Shown here piece by piece: positions 27,940-38,215 of a stretch of DNA of 64,000 nt. Within the stretch, counting starts at the first letter, position 1; the number at the start of each line of letters is the position of its first letter. Source of the DNA: Caldilineaceae bacterium SB0661_bin_32 (GTDB lineage Bacteria; Chloroflexota; Anaerolineae; Caldilineales; Caldilineaceae); assembly GCA_009841235.1 (NCBI GenBank), contig VXMH01000043.1, forward strand, positions 1-64,000, given 5' to 3'. Under the pieces are notes generated by a model. The model searched no databases, had not been told where the DNA came from, and worked only from the letters and a program-made list of their open reading frames with translations. The position numbers were made by a program, and so were the translations under genes.

Positions 27940-30900
27940 ATGTCGCCTCTCCGACTTACCAACATAATGCACCTGCTCCGAAGATTCCGCCCCGATCTGC
28001 TCGCCCTTGCCCTCCTCAGTCTCCTGCCGCTTATCTGGTTCGGCCCCGTTCTCTTCACCGGCAAAACGCTGCTGCCCTACGACAACCTCTATCAGTTCGA
28101 GCCATGGCAATCTCTGCAGCCGGAGATTGCACCCCACAACGAGCTGTTGAGCGACCTGGTCCTGGAAAACGCGGTCTGGAAACTGCATGTGCGTCGAACA
28201 CTGCAGCAACGTGAGCTCCCGCTCTGGAACCCGCAGCTGTTTACCGGGGCGCCCTTCTTTGCCGCCGGCCAGTCAAGCGCCGCCTACCCCCTGAGCGCAC
28301 TCTTCTACATTCTACCGATCGAAGCCGCCTTCGGTTGGTTCACCGCGATCCAACTGGCCATCGCCGGCGCCAATGCCTATCTGCTCGGCCGGGTCTTGAA
28401 ACTCCGGCCCGCGGCCGCCCTGTTCAGCGGCATCGCCTTTCAGTTCAGTGGCTTCCTGATAGTCAGCGTCGTCTTCACAATGGTCATCGCCGCTGCTTCC
28501 TGGCTGCCACTTCTGTTGGCGATTATTGAAAGGGTCATTCAGAAGCAGGAGAAAAAAGGGGTAACCGGTTTTCGCCCAATCCCCTATGTCGCGGCAGGTG
28601 TGGGTGCGGTCGGTCTGGTTGTACTGGCCGGCCACCCCGAGTTCCTTTACTATACGCTGCTTGCGGCGGGAATCTTTACGGCGGTGCGGCTGCTCGTAGC
28701 TTGGCGAAGGCTCCATGGCCGCGGCGGTACACTCAACTCGAACAACCCGGCAGACGACGCGGCGTCTCGCGATAGCACAGGCCGGCGCCCTCTGCAGGCG
28801 CTCGCAAAAATCGCCGCTTGGCTCCTCCTGGTTCCGGTCCTGGGCCTGGCCGCAGGAGCAGTCCAGCTCCTGCCCTTATTCGAGCTGGTGCAGCAAAACT
28901 TCCGGGAAGGCTCCGCCAGCTATCAGCAGGTCGTCGAATGGGCCTGGCCGGACCGCCACATCCTCACATTCCTGCTTCCCGATATCTTCGGTAACCCCAG
29001 CCATCACCACTGGTTCGATCTCTGGGCTTTCCGCTGGCAGCCGGCGACGGTAAACCGGCTGGGAGAGGCCAGCGATACCATATTCTGGGGCATCAAGAAC
29101 TATGTCGAGGGCGGCAACTATGTTGGAGTCAGCACATGGCTCCTGGCCGCGCTCGCTGTCGGCGTCTCACTGGCGCCTGCGCTACGCCGAGCACGCGGCG
29201 AGGAGCCGGACACGGCCCGGCCCGCGCACCGGCATCTGCGCGCGCCGACTTTGCTCTTCGCCTCATTGGCGGTTGTCTCGCTGCTCTTCGCATTCGGCAC
29301 ACCCCTCTATGCCCTTCTATTCTACGGCCTGCCCGGCTGGGACCAGCTCCACAGCCCCTTCAGATGGGTCTTTCCTTTCACGCTTGCCATGTCGGTACTG
29401 GGTGGCATCGGATTGGAACAGGCGCTTTATTTCCGCGCAAGTGCCGGCGATGACCGTTTCGCTGCAATTGGACGAATCCGGATCAGGTTCAAGTGGTTCA
29501 TCGGCTTTCTCGCGTTTTCTTCATTCGCCGCGGGTCTGGCCGCGCTTCTGGCAGTCGCCGTCAGCTATCTCGTCCCTGCACCCTTCGTGAACCTCGCGCA
29601 GCGGGTCGTGGAATCGTCCGACCTGGCGCAAGCAGCATTTGCCGATGGGCGCATGTTCTGGGGATATCAGAGCTTCGGCCTGGCACGCTTCGGCGCCTTT
29701 GCCACATTTGGTGGTCTGCTTCTGTGGAGGCTCGCCCGGGTTAATCGCAACGCTGCTGAGGGCGGCGGAACACCTGCCGACATGCCCCGAAACCCTACGA
29801 TCAAGGGGCGCCTTGTCACGGCGCTTCCCTATGCATTCGTCGCTCTTCTCGCCCTCGATCTCTTCGCCGTCCACGGCTCTTTCAACCCCGCCGCAGAACC
29901 GTCTCTCTCTCCCTTGAGAAATGTGCCGCCGGTCGTGCAGTATATCAATCAGAGAGAGAATGCAGGTTCGAGCAGTGAAATCCAATACGCTTCCTTCCGC
30001 TTCAGCACTTTCGACGCCCCCGGCAGCAAGACATTCAACGCCAATGTCGGCATGTATTACGGATGGCAGGATATTCGCGGCTACGACTCGATTATTCCCA
30101 AACAGTACGTTGACCTGATGAATCGCGTCGCCGATCAGAGCGGCGAACTTCTCTATAACCGCATCGCGCCGATCTACGCATCAGGTAGCTCTGCCAACGG
30201 GCACAACCCTTTCGCCGCGCTGGAGAATCCGTTGCTGGACCTGTTGGGCGTCAAATATCTCCTGACGGAACTGGTGGTCCCCAATTCGGACACGTGGCGA
30301 AAGGTACATGAAGACGACGCCCTTCGCGTGTACGAAAACCTGGAGGCCTTCCCCCGCGCCTTCATTGCAACCGAGGCCGTTGTCCTGCCGTCTGCTGAGC
30401 AGCCGCTCCTGGATGCCGACCTGCGCCGGACCGTTTTCATTGAGGAAGCGCCCTCGGCGGACGATGCTCTCATCCCGTCCAGCCCGGAAACCGCAGACAC
30501 CTCGATCAGCCGCTACACGGCCAACACCGTCTTCGTCGACGTCAATCTGAGCGATAGAGGCTGGCTCGTCCTGACCGACGCTTACTTTTCCGGTTGGAAA
30601 GCCTACCTGCGGCCCTTCGGCGGCAATGAGAACGACGAACAAGAGTTGACCATCCAGCGCGCCAACTCGGCCTTTCGCACAGTCTATCTGCCCGAAAGCG
30701 GTCAGTGGACAGTCCGTTTCACCTACAGCCCCATGAGCTTCAAGCTGGGCCTCTACATCAGTTTTCTGGCAACGATGCTGAGCCTGCTGCTTCTGTTGTG
30801 GTGGGTGTGGGGGCGATTCTATCGGCCGGAAGCAACCGCGGGCGAAGCCCGCACGGTTGCCAAGAATTCGGTCGTACCGATGGGCCTCAATCTGGCCAAC

Positions 30901-32532
30901 AGAGTAATCTACTTCGCCTTTGCAATGTTGTACGTGCGCATACTGGGGCCGGAGGGAACCGGACAGTACGCCTGGGTCATTGCCGTATACGGCATATTTG
31001 AGATCCTGAGCCGTTACGGCCTCGGCACCCTGGTCACCCGCGAAGTTGCAGCGGACAAGAGCAAGTCCAGCCTTTACCTGACAAACGTACTTTCACTGCG
31101 TACTCTCCTGTGGGCAGTCAGCATCGTTCTGATGGGCCTGACGGTCGGTGGTTCCCGTATTGCATCCTTTTTGGGAGCGGCAGACGGCGGCGGCGGGGTT
31201 CTGGCGGGACTGTGGAAGTCTTTCCTGGAGATGACGACAAGCTGGGCCGGAACTGAACTGACGTGGGAGGCAGCAACTCCAATCGGCACTGTAGAAATGC
31301 AAGCGGTGGCAGTATTTGCGTTGGTAATGCTGGTTGCCAACTGGTCTGACGCCTTCAGCAGCCTGTTCAACGCGTTCGAAAAGATGGAGTACCCTGCCGG
31401 CCTCGGCATCGCGATGGCACTGCTGCAAGTGACGCTGGGAGCGCTTGTCCTGCTGCTCGGCTGGGGAATCGTCGGCCTGGCCTTCGTGGCGCTGGTCGTA
31501 AACCTTGTTCAGCTTATCTGGCTGACCCGCCTCGTTCGCTCTACTCTCTTTCGGCCGCAATGGAAGTGGGACTGGGCTCTGCAGAAGTCGATGCTTGCAA
31601 CCAGCGGCCCGCTCATGATCAACCATCTCCTGGCCACAGTCTTCTGGCGAATCGACATCTGGATCTTGCGACCGGTCGTAGGGGCGGCCAGCGTTGGGCT
31701 CTACAGCGTCGCCCTCAAATACCTCGACGGGCTGAACATTATTCCCAGTACCTTCACGCTGGCTGTCTTCCCCCTGATGAGCCGCTTGGCGAGGCAGGAG
31801 GGCGCGGCGCTGCTTAGGTCCTATACGCTTAGTGTTCGGCTCCTGTTGATGGTAAGCCTCCCGCTGGCAGCAGCTGTTACGCTCCTGGCACAGCCTCTCA
31901 TCTATCTCCTTGGAGGCGTCCAATTCGCCGCCGGATCCAGTGAAGTTGCCGTAATTTCGGCCCGCGTTTGCCAGCTGTTAGGAGAGACTTTTTGGGGAGT
32001 CGACTGCGGCGCGCTGGGCGCCAGAAGCGGCTCCGTTTTGGCGTTGCAGGTGATAATCTGGAGCATCCCTGTCGGCTTTGTCAACAGCGTAACCCAATAC
32101 GTACTCATCGCCGCCGACCAGCAGCGCTACCTGACGAAGGCCTTTGCCTTTGGGGTGGCATTCAATCTGGCCGGCAATCTGCTGCTCATCCCGTTGTTCA
32201 GCTTCATCGGCGCGGCGGTTGTAACGATCTTCAGCGAAGTCTGTCTGCTGCTCCTCTTTGCTCGACGCGTCCACCGTGACGTGGGAACCGTCGCATGGCC
32301 GGACCTGATCTGGCGGCCGCTGGTCGCTGCGGTTGGCATGGGCGTCATTCTTTATGGCTTTTCCGCAGCCGGCGTGAATGTCTGGCTGGCGATCCTGCCA
32401 AGTCTGGCGGGGTACGCCGCCGTCCTTGCGCTGACCGGCGGCTTCGCAGACGCAGACTTGAAGGTTGCCGTTAAGGGGCTGTTGCAAAACCGGCTCGGCT
32501 GGCAAGGGCAAGAGGAAGCGGAGGCCGCATAG
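27940..32532 (+). CDS. YfhO-like membrane protein fused to a polysaccharide flippase (1530 residues)
   Basis: Residues 1 to about 950 match the YfhO/DUF2723-like plan: an N-terminal helix, a luminal loop [13 protein letters not shown], many helices, and a large extracytoplasmic domain (about 650-920) like GT-C glycosyltransferase-related proteins. From about residue 968 a second protein begins ([21 protein letters not shown] ... split) with about 12-14 helices, as in the Wzx/RfbX-type oligosaccharide flippases of the MOP superfamily. The frame is continuous with no internal stop, so it is one predicted polypeptide. Inferred role: handling of a lipid-linked glycan made with the preceding mannosyltransferase. 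The start may be ATG 27940 or 27967. Confidence 0.8.
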   Translation: MSPLRLTNIMHLLRRFRPDLLALALLSLLPLIWFGPVLFTGKTLLPYDNLYQFEPWQSLQPEIAPHNELLSDLVLENAVWKLHVRRTLQQRELPLWNPQLFTGAPFFAAGQSSAAYPLSALFYILPIEAAFGWFTAIQLAIAGANAYLLGRVLKLRPAAALFSGIAFQFSGFLIVSVVFTMVIAAASWLPLLLAIIERVIQKQEKKGVTGFRPIPYVAAGVGAVGLVVLAGHPEFLYYTLLAAGIFTAVRLLVAWRRLHGRGGTLNSNNPADDAASRDSTGRRPLQALAKIAAWLLLVPVLGLAAGAVQLLPLFELVQQNFREGSASYQQVVEWAWPDRHILTFLLPDIFGNPSHHHWFDLWAFRWQPATVNRLGEASDTIFWGIKNYVEGGNYVGVSTWLLAALAVGVSLAPALRRARGEEPDTARPAHRHLRAPTLLFASLAVVSLLFAFGTPLYALLFYGLPGWDQLHSPFRWVFPFTLAMSVLGGIGLEQALYFRASAGDDRFAAIGRIRIRFKWFIGFLAFSSFAAGLAALLAVAVSYLVPAPFVNLAQRVVESSDLAQAAFADGRMFWGYQSFGLARFGAFATFGGLLLWRLARVNRNAAEGGGTPADMPRNPTIKGRLVTALPYAFVALLALDLFAVHGSFNPAAEPSLSPLRNVPPVVQYINQRENAGSSSEIQYASFRFSTFDAPGSKTFNANVGMYYGWQDIRGYDSIIPKQYVDLMNRVADQSGELLYNRIAPIYASGSSANGHNPFAALENPLLDLLGVKYLLTELVVPNSDTWRKVHEDDALRVYENLEAFPRAFIATEAVVLPSAEQPLLDADLRRTVFIEEAPSADDALIPSSPETADTSISRYTANTVFVDVNLSDRGWLVLTDAYFSGWKAYLRPFGGNENDEQELTIQRANSAFRTVYLPESGQWTVRFTYSPMSFKLGLYISFLATMLSLLLLLWWVWGRFYRPEATAGEARTVAKNSVVPMGLNLANRVIYFAFAMLYVRILGPEGTGQYAWVIAVYGIFEILSRYGLGTLVTREVAADKSKSSLYLTNVLSLRTLLWAVSIVLMGLTVGGSRIASFLGAADGGGGVLAGLWKSFLEMTTSWAGTELTWEAATPIGTVEMQAVAVFALVMLVANWSDAFSSLFNAFEKMEYPAGLGIAMALLQVTLGALVLLLGWGIVGLAFVALVVNLVQLIWLTRLVRSTLFRPQWKWDWALQKSMLATSGPLMINHLLATVFWRIDIWILRPVVGAASVGLYSVALKYLDGLNIIPSTFTLAVFPLMSRLARQEGAALLRSYTLSVRLLLMVSLPLAAAVTLLAQPLIYLLGGVQFAAGSSEVAVISARVCQLLGETFWGVDCGALGARSGSVLALQVIIWSIPVGFVNSVTQYVLIAADQQRYLTKAFAFGVAFNLAGNLLLIPLFSFIGAAVVTIFSEVCLLLLFARRVHRDVGTVAWPDLIWRPLVAAVGMGVILYGFSAAGVNVWLAILPSLAGYAAVLALTGGFADADLKVAVKGLLQNRLGWQGQEEAEAA

Positions 32533-32604
32533 ACTCGTCCCAGCGGAGTCTGTGGCAACTTTCGGTCTGAAGTCAGATCTGTGAGTTCAGTTCAATGCGG
32601 GGGG

Positions 32605-32982
32605 TTAACTGCGAGCGCGCCAGGGCAGAAGTGTAAAGTCGTGCGCTTCCAGCCACTCCGGATCGGGCCCATCCCAGCCAAACCGGCCCAGGTCAATGCG
32701 GCCGTCTGCCTGGAAGCGGATGCCTTCTTCCACAAGAATTTTGCGCTGGCGGTCCGTCGCCAGAGGGTCCCCGCGGGGGCTGATACCTCCCTTACTGTTG
32801 ACGACCCGCTGCCACGGTACGTCGGTGTCCGCGGGCAGCCCGCCCAGCGCATAGCCGGCCATGCGCGGCGACGCCGCCCCCGCAATCCAGGCAATCTGAC
32901 CGTAGGTAGCGACCCGCCCCAGCGGGATCTCCCGGACAACGAGAAGGATCTTCCGGTAAACAGTTTCCGTCTCGCCGGCCAT
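32605..32982 (-). CDS. Alkyltransferase-like protein (ATL), Trp in place of catalytic Cys
   Basis: Matches the DNA-binding domain of O6-alkylguanine-DNA alkyltransferase: VVREIPLGRVATYGQIAWIAG (helix-turn-helix region) and GGLPADTDVPWQRVVNSKGGIS in segments. The usual PCHRV active site reads PWQRV, so there is no acceptor Cys. ATL proteins with PWHR bind alkylated guanine and hand it to nucleotide excision repair; the His here is Gln. 125 residues from ATG 32982. Bases 32983-33295 hold no supported gene; a Cys-containing frame at 33003-33236 is not convincing. Confidence 0.88.
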   Translation of the reverse strand: MAGETETVYRKILLVVREIPLGRVATYGQIAWIAGAASPRMAGYALGGLPADTDVPWQRVVNSKGGISPRGDPLATDRQRKILVEEGIRFQADGRIDLGRFGWDGPDPEWLEAHDFTLLPWRARS

Positions 32983-33295
32983 CGACCTGTGCCCCTCCGC
33001 GCCTACAAGGATACCGATCCGTCCTCTGATTCCCGGACAGAGGCCTCGCACATCTCCCCTGACCGCTTTGCGCTCACCAGGCGCCTATTGCATTCAGCGC
33101 AGAGCATCCCTATCCGTTTCTCAGCGTATGCAATTGGTCGGCTGAGTGGCGCGTTCACCGTACAGCCGCCATCCTGCCACTTGCCTGCCCTTCTTCGCAA
33201 AACGGGCCGGCGCCTGAACCCGGTTTTTCGGCCCACTTCGTCGACTCACGGACTTCCGTTTGGCAATATGTCCTCCTGCGACTATGCTTGCATCC

Positions 33296-34201
33296 ATGAA
33301 TGTCTCGATAAAGGAGCTTTTGACCGTCTGGGAGTTCTATCCCGGCTCAGCCGCCGTTCTGCTGATCATCCTTCTTCCTTACACAGCTGGCTGGCTGCGG
33401 TTGAAGCGCAACCGCTCCCCTCTGGCAACGACTTCCCGTCTGATCAGTTTCTGCGCGGGGACAGCCGCGCTGGCCCTGGCCTTTCATTCGCCCCTGGTCG
33501 CGCTTCAACAGGAGTTGCTTATCGGCAGGGCCGGTCAACAGATCCTCATCGGGCTACTGGCTCCTCCTCTCCTGTGGCTGGCCTGCCCGGCCCACGTCAT
33601 CCTGCGCGGGCTGCCGGCTCCTGTACGACGCTGGACCGTGGGCAGGCTGAAAAAGTCCACTTGGTCCGGACTCTTGGTTCGCAGGCTGACTCACCCGCTC
33701 ATCGCCTGGCTGTTGGCCTTCAGCGTCTTCCTGCTCTGGCATGAGCCGGGCATCGCCAACTGGCTGCTGGTCCATCCCGCCATCTACCGCCTTGGCCTGT
33801 GGGGCGTCTGGATCACTTATATGCTTTTCTGGTGGCATCCACTGGGAACAGGCCCGCGTTTGCGGCGGGCGATGCACCCGGGCATCGCCTTTCTGTACGT
33901 CATCATCGGCGGAGAGGTTCCAAATATGGTAACCGGCGTGACCTTGGCATTCCGCAACACGCCCGCCTACAGTTACTATGCCGGCCGCTTGCCCGTTGCC
34001 GAGTTGACGGCGCTCCAGGATCAGATGGTCAGCGGAGGCATTATCTGGTTTCTCGGCAGCATCATATACGTCGGAGTTGCCGTAGGGCTCTTAGGCCGTG
34101 TCTTCCGCAACTTTGAAGCGCCGCGACCGCAGCCCATCTCCTGGGAGGCTACCGAGCGGACCATCGCCCCGGGCCTGGAACATCGGGTCCTCGGGCCATG
34201 A
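33296..34201 (+). CDS. CtaG-type cytochrome c oxidase assembly membrane protein
   Basis: Caa3/CtaG-family integral membrane protein (the Bacillus CtaG type, distinct from Cox11). About seven hydrophobic segments with conserved pieces AFHSPLVALQQELL, LLAPPLLWLACP, LLWHEPGIANWLLVHPAIY and FWWHPLG, rich in His and Trp. From ATG 33296 it has 301 residues. Together with the SCO protein (15819) it supports an aerobic respiratory chain with a copper oxidase. Confidence 0.88.
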   Translation: MNVSIKELLTVWEFYPGSAAVLLIILLPYTAGWLRLKRNRSPLATTSRLISFCAGTAALALAFHSPLVALQQELLIGRAGQQILIGLLAPPLLWLACPAHVILRGLPAPVRRWTVGRLKKSTWSGLLVRRLTHPLIAWLLAFSVFLLWHEPGIANWLLVHPAIYRLGLWGVWITYMLFWWHPLGTGPRLRRAMHPGIAFLYVIIGGEVPNMVTGVTLAFRNTPAYSYYAGRLPVAELTALQDQMVSGGIIWFLGSIIYVGVAVGLLGRVFRNFEAPRPQPISWEATERTIAPGLEHRVLGP

Positions 34202-34291
34202 CGATCGTGCAATCGCGAGTTCAACGAAAAATACCAGTCTTGCCTTTCGAGCGTCTTGCCGCTCCTGTTTCCTCAGAAGTTCCGGCCGGTT

Positions 34292-36445
34292 ATGGACAGT
34301 GAAGATCGCAAAAAGATCCGGCCGCCGGCAGCCTCTCTCCGGCAACTACCCACCGCACCCAACCTGATGAACAGAGCCAGAAAGCAGTTCCCGCTCCCCG
34401 GCATCGTTGCGCTCCTCGTCGCCGGCGTAATGGGCCTGAGCGGTTGCGCGCCTCTCACCAGTTTCCTTTCACGGGAAGGCAGCGGCGCCGACAGCCCTGC
34501 GCAAGTCAGGGTGCAGGGACAGGATACCTCAGATTCGTCCCCGGCATCTCCGGCCGCAGAGAGCCCCGTAGAAGGGATCAGGGCAGCTGCGGTATCACAG
34601 CCCATCTCTCTCGCCCACAGTTCTCAGGCGCGAAGGCCTGTGTTCGTCCCAACGCGTGATCTGCGGGACCTGGCACTGCGCCTGCGCCCGGACGTCGGTT
34701 CCATCCCGAAATCAGAACAGGCGCCTGAATATGCCGTGGGTGATCGGATTCCATTTTGGGCGGCAAATGTCGACTCGAATGACCACTTTCAAGTGGAAGC
34801 TGAGCTGCTCTACAAGAACGACGTCGTCTACGTCTGGGCCGAACGCGGCCACGACCTCGATCCGGATACAATGGCTGCATCCGCAGACCGGTTCGCCCAA
34901 AGGATCTATCCGCAAGTACGCGCCTTTTTCGGCACCGAGCCGAACCCTGGAATCGACGGCGATCCACGTCTTCACATCCTCCATGCGAAGAATCTGGGGC
35001 GGGGCGTCGCCGGATACTTCAGTGGGGCCGACGCCTCCAGCTCACTGGCCAATCCCTTCTCCAATCAGAAGGAGATGTTCTCGATCAGCCTCGACTGGCT
35101 GCGGAATATCCATGACTATGAAATCTACGAAACGGTGCTGGCCCACGAATTTCAACACATGGTCCACTGGCACAACGATCGCAATGAAGAGACTTGGGTC
35201 AATGAGGGATTGAGCGAACTGGCGCAGGAAATTGCCGGTTACCCCCCTGATCTGGCTTTTGTTCGCGTCTTCGCCGACAACCCGGACACGCAACTCAACA
35301 CATGGAGCATCGACCCCAATGACAACGGCCGGCATTACGGCAGTGCCTACCTGTTTATGGCCTACTTTCTGCAGCGCTTCGGCGAGGAGATGACACGGGC
35401 TGTTGTAGCCGATGCCGCGAACGGCAGCCGGGGATTCGACAATGCACTGCGGGGGGCAGGTCTGGATCTGACATTTGAAGACGTTTTCGCCGATTGGGTC
35501 ATCGCCAACTATGTCGGCGATTTCGATATCCTCGCCCGGCACGGAGTTTACGGCTACAGGCAATTAAACGCGCCAGAGCCCGCCCTGGCCGAATCGGTCG
35601 GTCGCTTGCCCCGGAAGACACAGAAGAACTCCGTACGCAACTTTGGCGTAGATTACATCTCCCTTCGCGGCCGCGGCGGCGCAACCGTTTATTTTCAGGG
35701 CACTACAGTTACGCGTTTCGCCGACGTCGAACAGTTCAGCGGGAACCGCGCCTGGTGGAGCAACCGGGCCGACGACTCCGATACGCGTCTGACGCGAGCG
35801 TTCGACTTTACGGGCGTCGCACCCGGAGCAGAGTTGAAAATGACCGTGCGCATGTGGTATGACATCGAAGAAGATTACGACTACGGCTATGTCCTGGCCA
35901 GCCGCGACGGCCGCAAGTGGGACATCCTGCCCGGCCAGCGCACGACAACCGACAACCCGAGCGGCAACAGTTTCGGCCACGCGTATACCGCCCGGAGCGC
36001 GGCTTCGCGCCGCGACGCAACGCCTGACTGGGTCCAGGAATCTTTTGACCTGCGGGCCTACGCCGGCGAAAAGGTCTGGCTGCGTTTTGAGTATGTCACC
36101 GACGATGCAGTGAACGCGCCCGGCTGGTTCATCGACAAAATCGAAATCCCGGCGATAGGGTACGCGACCGACTGGCAGGACGGAACCGGCGGCTGGGAGG
36201 GCGAGGGCTGGCTGCTGACCGACAACCGGCTCCCTCAGGAGTGGCTCGTGCAAATCATGGTGTTTCACGATGGCACGCTGGCCAGCTTCGAACGGGCCCC
36301 GGTGAACAAAAACGGGACCGTCCGCATAAACCTGGATGGACTGGACAGGCGCAGCGAGGTTGTGCTGGCCATCAGCGGCCTGACGCCGGTGACAACCGAG
36401 GAAGCTTTCTACGAGTATGCAATCGAGCAGCGCCAACAGCCATGA
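34292..36445 (+). CDS. M6-like (immune inhibitor A-type) metalloprotease lipoprotein
   Basis: Secreted zinc protease. Seen: signal segment ending in the lipobox LSGC, a propeptide-like stretch, and the catalytic motif HEFQHMVHW followed by the third ligand region WVNEGLSELAQEI (H-E-x2-H plus downstream Glu). The C-terminal half (from about residue 430) has two beta-rich modules with VWLRFEYVTDDAVNAPGWF in pieces, as in immune-inhibitor-A MAM/jelly-roll domains. ATG 34292 is used; ATG 34367 gives a cleaner signal peptide and is equally possible. About 717 residues. Probably anchored on the outer face; target unknown. Confidence 0.8.
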   Translation: MDSEDRKKIRPPAASLRQLPTAPNLMNRARKQFPLPGIVALLVAGVMGLSGCAPLTSFLSREGSGADSPAQVRVQGQDTSDSSPASPAAESPVEGIRAAAVSQPISLAHSSQARRPVFVPTRDLRDLALRLRPDVGSIPKSEQAPEYAVGDRIPFWAANVDSNDHFQVEAELLYKNDVVYVWAERGHDLDPDTMAASADRFAQRIYPQVRAFFGTEPNPGIDGDPRLHILHAKNLGRGVAGYFSGADASSSLANPFSNQKEMFSISLDWLRNIHDYEIYETVLAHEFQHMVHWHNDRNEETWVNEGLSELAQEIAGYPPDLAFVRVFADNPDTQLNTWSIDPNDNGRHYGSAYLFMAYFLQRFGEEMTRAVVADAANGSRGFDNALRGAGLDLTFEDVFADWVIANYVGDFDILARHGVYGYRQLNAPEPALAESVGRLPRKTQKNSVRNFGVDYISLRGRGGATVYFQGTTVTRFADVEQFSGNRAWWSNRADDSDTRLTRAFDFTGVAPGAELKMTVRMWYDIEEDYDYGYVLASRDGRKWDILPGQRTTTDNPSGNSFGHAYTARSAASRRDATPDWVQESFDLRAYAGEKVWLRFEYVTDDAVNAPGWFIDKIEIPAIGYATDWQDGTGGWEGEGWLLTDNRLPQEWLVQIMVFHDGTLASFERAPVNKNGTVRINLDGLDRRSEVVLAISGLTPVTTEEAFYEYAIEQRQQP

Positions 36446-36484
36446 CAAGCGGACCAGGTTCGGAGCCCGCCCGACCCGTCGGTA

Positions 36485-37036
36485 TCAGTCTCTGCGGCAG
36501 CCCATAGCGCGCTTGCGTATAATGCGAGACAGCCCTGCGCCCAAAACAAACCCGGCAACGACGTCGCCGATGTAGTGAATGTTCAACGCGACCCGAGCCC
36601 ATCCGATCCAAAGAACCAGCAATGCAGCGAATTTCCCCGCGCCCGGCCAGAAGGCCGTGGCCCAGGTCAATATGACTCCGCACCGCACACCGTGACCGCT
36701 TGGAAAGCTGTGCGCGTCGGGCCCCGCTCCATAAAGAAAACGTCCGCTGCCCGGACGGGGACGCCGCACCGCCTGCTTTGCCAGCATGGTCCCCACTACA
36801 CCGCCCGCGAGCGACAGAGTCCAACCGACTAAACTGCTCCGGGTTTGTCGGTCGCCCCTGGACTGCCGCCACAGGAGTAGCGTCACCAGCAGCCAGACAA
36901 CTGTATCGCCCAGATGCGCGCCGACGTGCGCCAGCCAGAAGAGAGGGTGGCGCCTGGTCAACTGCTCTTCGTTCAGGGCTGTGCGGGCACTAAGTTGCTC
37001 ATCCAGCCCGCATAAGAGTTCCAGCAGCCTTCGCAT
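36485..37036 (-). CDS. PAP2-family membrane phosphatase
   Basis: Type 2 phosphatidic-acid phosphatase fold. Seen: KQAVRRPRP (K-x6-R-P motif), FPSGHG, and the third motif ARVALNIHYIGD. Five or so hydrophobic segments in 183 residues. Could dephosphorylate phosphatidate or undecaprenyl pyrophosphate. The gene starts 2 bases after the nucleotidyltransferase stop, so the two are probably one operon. Confidence 0.9.
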   Translation of the reverse strand: MRRLLELLCGLDEQLSARTALNEEQLTRRHPLFWLAHVGAHLGDTVVWLLVTLLLWRQSRGDRQTRSSLVGWTLSLAGGVVGTMLAKQAVRRPRPGSGRFLYGAGPDAHSFPSGHGVRCGVILTWATAFWPGAGKFAALLVLWIGWARVALNIHYIGDVVAGFVLGAGLSRIIRKRAMGCRRD

Positions 37037-37038
37037 TC

Positions 37039-37872
37039 TCAGACCTCGCCAGGGGCCGCCGTCCGCCCTTGAGAGCGGGTATTGGCAGGGTGGTCGGGAT
37101 GCCTCTCCAGGTACTCACGAACCTGAGCAAGTTGCTCCGGCTTGTCGACATCCATGCCTGCCTCCGCAAGCGGCAGAACGACCGGTCCCCCCCGAACACC
37201 GGCGATCCGATAGGCGACGTCGAGAATGTCGGCAATCGAAAGGCGGCGCAGCAAAAACCTGACCATCGTAGGCAGTCCCAGCTTCCACACCAGCGCGAGA
37301 ACATTCTTGCGATTGTCGATGAAATACCGAATACGCTCCTGGATATGGAAGCCGGCTGTCAGCCGCCCCAGGTACAGATCGCTGCTGCAAAACGACCCCT
37401 CCCGCAGCGGCAGATAGGTGCGTCTGCTGTCTGGGAAGGCGGTCAGCATCACCTCTTTTCGAACGATGCCCCAATAGACGTCATGCTCGAACGGTTCGCA
37501 TGCGTCGATAAAGCTGTCGACGATCCGTCCGGTCAAGAGCGCGATATCTGCGGACAGAGCGATGACGTAGCGGTCGTCGGGATTCAAATCGCGTAGTTTA
37601 CGCAGACCGGCATTCTGGCTGGCCCAGAGGTTTGGCTGGTTCGGCACATGATGCACCGGAACGCCGAAATCAATCTCGCCAGGCTCCAAACCGACAACAA
37701 CGACTTCGCCTATACGATCGCTCTCCGCCAAAGCCTGTACGACATGCCAGGCCATCGGCATTGCTGCCAGCGGCACAAGAGACTTGTGAGCGACGCCAGC
37801 CGCGGCGCTGACTCGATCCTGTTTGTCGGGGTCGTACCCGGCCGTGATAAATGCGTCGAACCGTTCCTGCAA
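37039..37872 (-). CDS. MobA-like NTP transferase domain protein
   Basis: Rossmann-like nucleotidyltransferase of the NTP_transf_3 group. The N-terminal ITAGYDPDKQDRVS is a degenerate form of the LAAGxGxR loop, followed by KSLVPLAAMPMAWHVVQAL. ALSADIALLTG stands where a metal-binding Asp is expected. The C-terminal half has a long alpha region and ends GMDVDKPEQLAQV, where many MobA-like proteins have DIDTPED. 277 residues. Upstream of PAP2; a role in lipid head group or cofactor activation is possible but not shown. Confidence 0.75.
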   Translation of the reverse strand: MQERFDAFITAGYDPDKQDRVSAAAGVAHKSLVPLAAMPMAWHVVQALAESDRIGEVVVVGLEPGEIDFGVPVHHVPNQPNLWASQNAGLRKLRDLNPDDRYVIALSADIALLTGRIVDSFIDACEPFEHDVYWGIVRKEVMLTAFPDSRRTYLPLREGSFCSSDLYLGRLTAGFHIQERIRYFIDNRKNVLALVWKLGLPTMVRFLLRRLSIADILDVAYRIAGVRGGPVVLPLAEAGMDVDKPEQLAQVREYLERHPDHPANTRSQGRTAAPGEV

Positions 37873-37933
37873 AATGCCCCCTGTACTTCGAAAGACTACT
37901 CGCCGTCAACCCACAAATCTATCTGCGAATAAA

Positions 37934-37966
37934 TCGGGGCAGGCCACATTCTTCTGCCTGCCCCGA
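37934..37966 (-). terminator. Terminator of the nusB-tat operon, formed by the GGGGCAGG hairpin repeat
   Basis: TCGGGGCAGG (37934-37943) and CCTGCCCCGA (37957-37966) pair perfectly around a 13-base loop. On the minus strand TTTATT follows, giving a plausible terminator after the Tat operon. The arms match the hairpin at 80-101. Confidence 0.65.
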
Positions 37967-38014
37967 AAGGATATTTGAAGGTGTCGAACATCTCCAAGTC
38001 GGACCAGCTTCTTG

Positions 38015-38215
38015 CTACCTCGCCCGGTCGATCGCGATGCGCAGCCGGTACTCTTCCGCCATCAGCTGTTCAACTTCAGTCTCCAACTGCTGTCGCCGGC
38101 TCCGTTGATGAGGACTGGCGCCATAGCGGATGCCATCCAACTGCCGTCGCGCTCTCGTCAACTCGCGCAGGACTTCCTGTTTCCGTGCGATAAGCTGTTC
38201 CCTATCATTCCTCAT
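38015..38215 (-). CDS. Small coiled-coil protein after tatC
   Basis: 66 residues, highly charged with heptad-like spacing (REQLIARKQEVLRELTRARR and RRQQLETEVEQLMAEEYRLR in part) and no Cys or membrane segment. Its ATG at 38215 overlaps the tatC stop by 11 bases, so it is translated with tatC. I do not recognise a family. It might be a chance extension, but the overlap and the clean coiled-coil pattern favour a real gene. Confidence 0.6.
   Translation of the reverse strand: MRNDREQLIARKQEVLRELTRARRQLDGIRYGASPHQRSRRQQLETEVEQLMAEEYRLRIAIDRAR

Noticed and set aside
33003..33236. 77-residue minus-strand frame with CAECNRR
   Set aside because: Only two spaced Cys pairs; no promoter or family.
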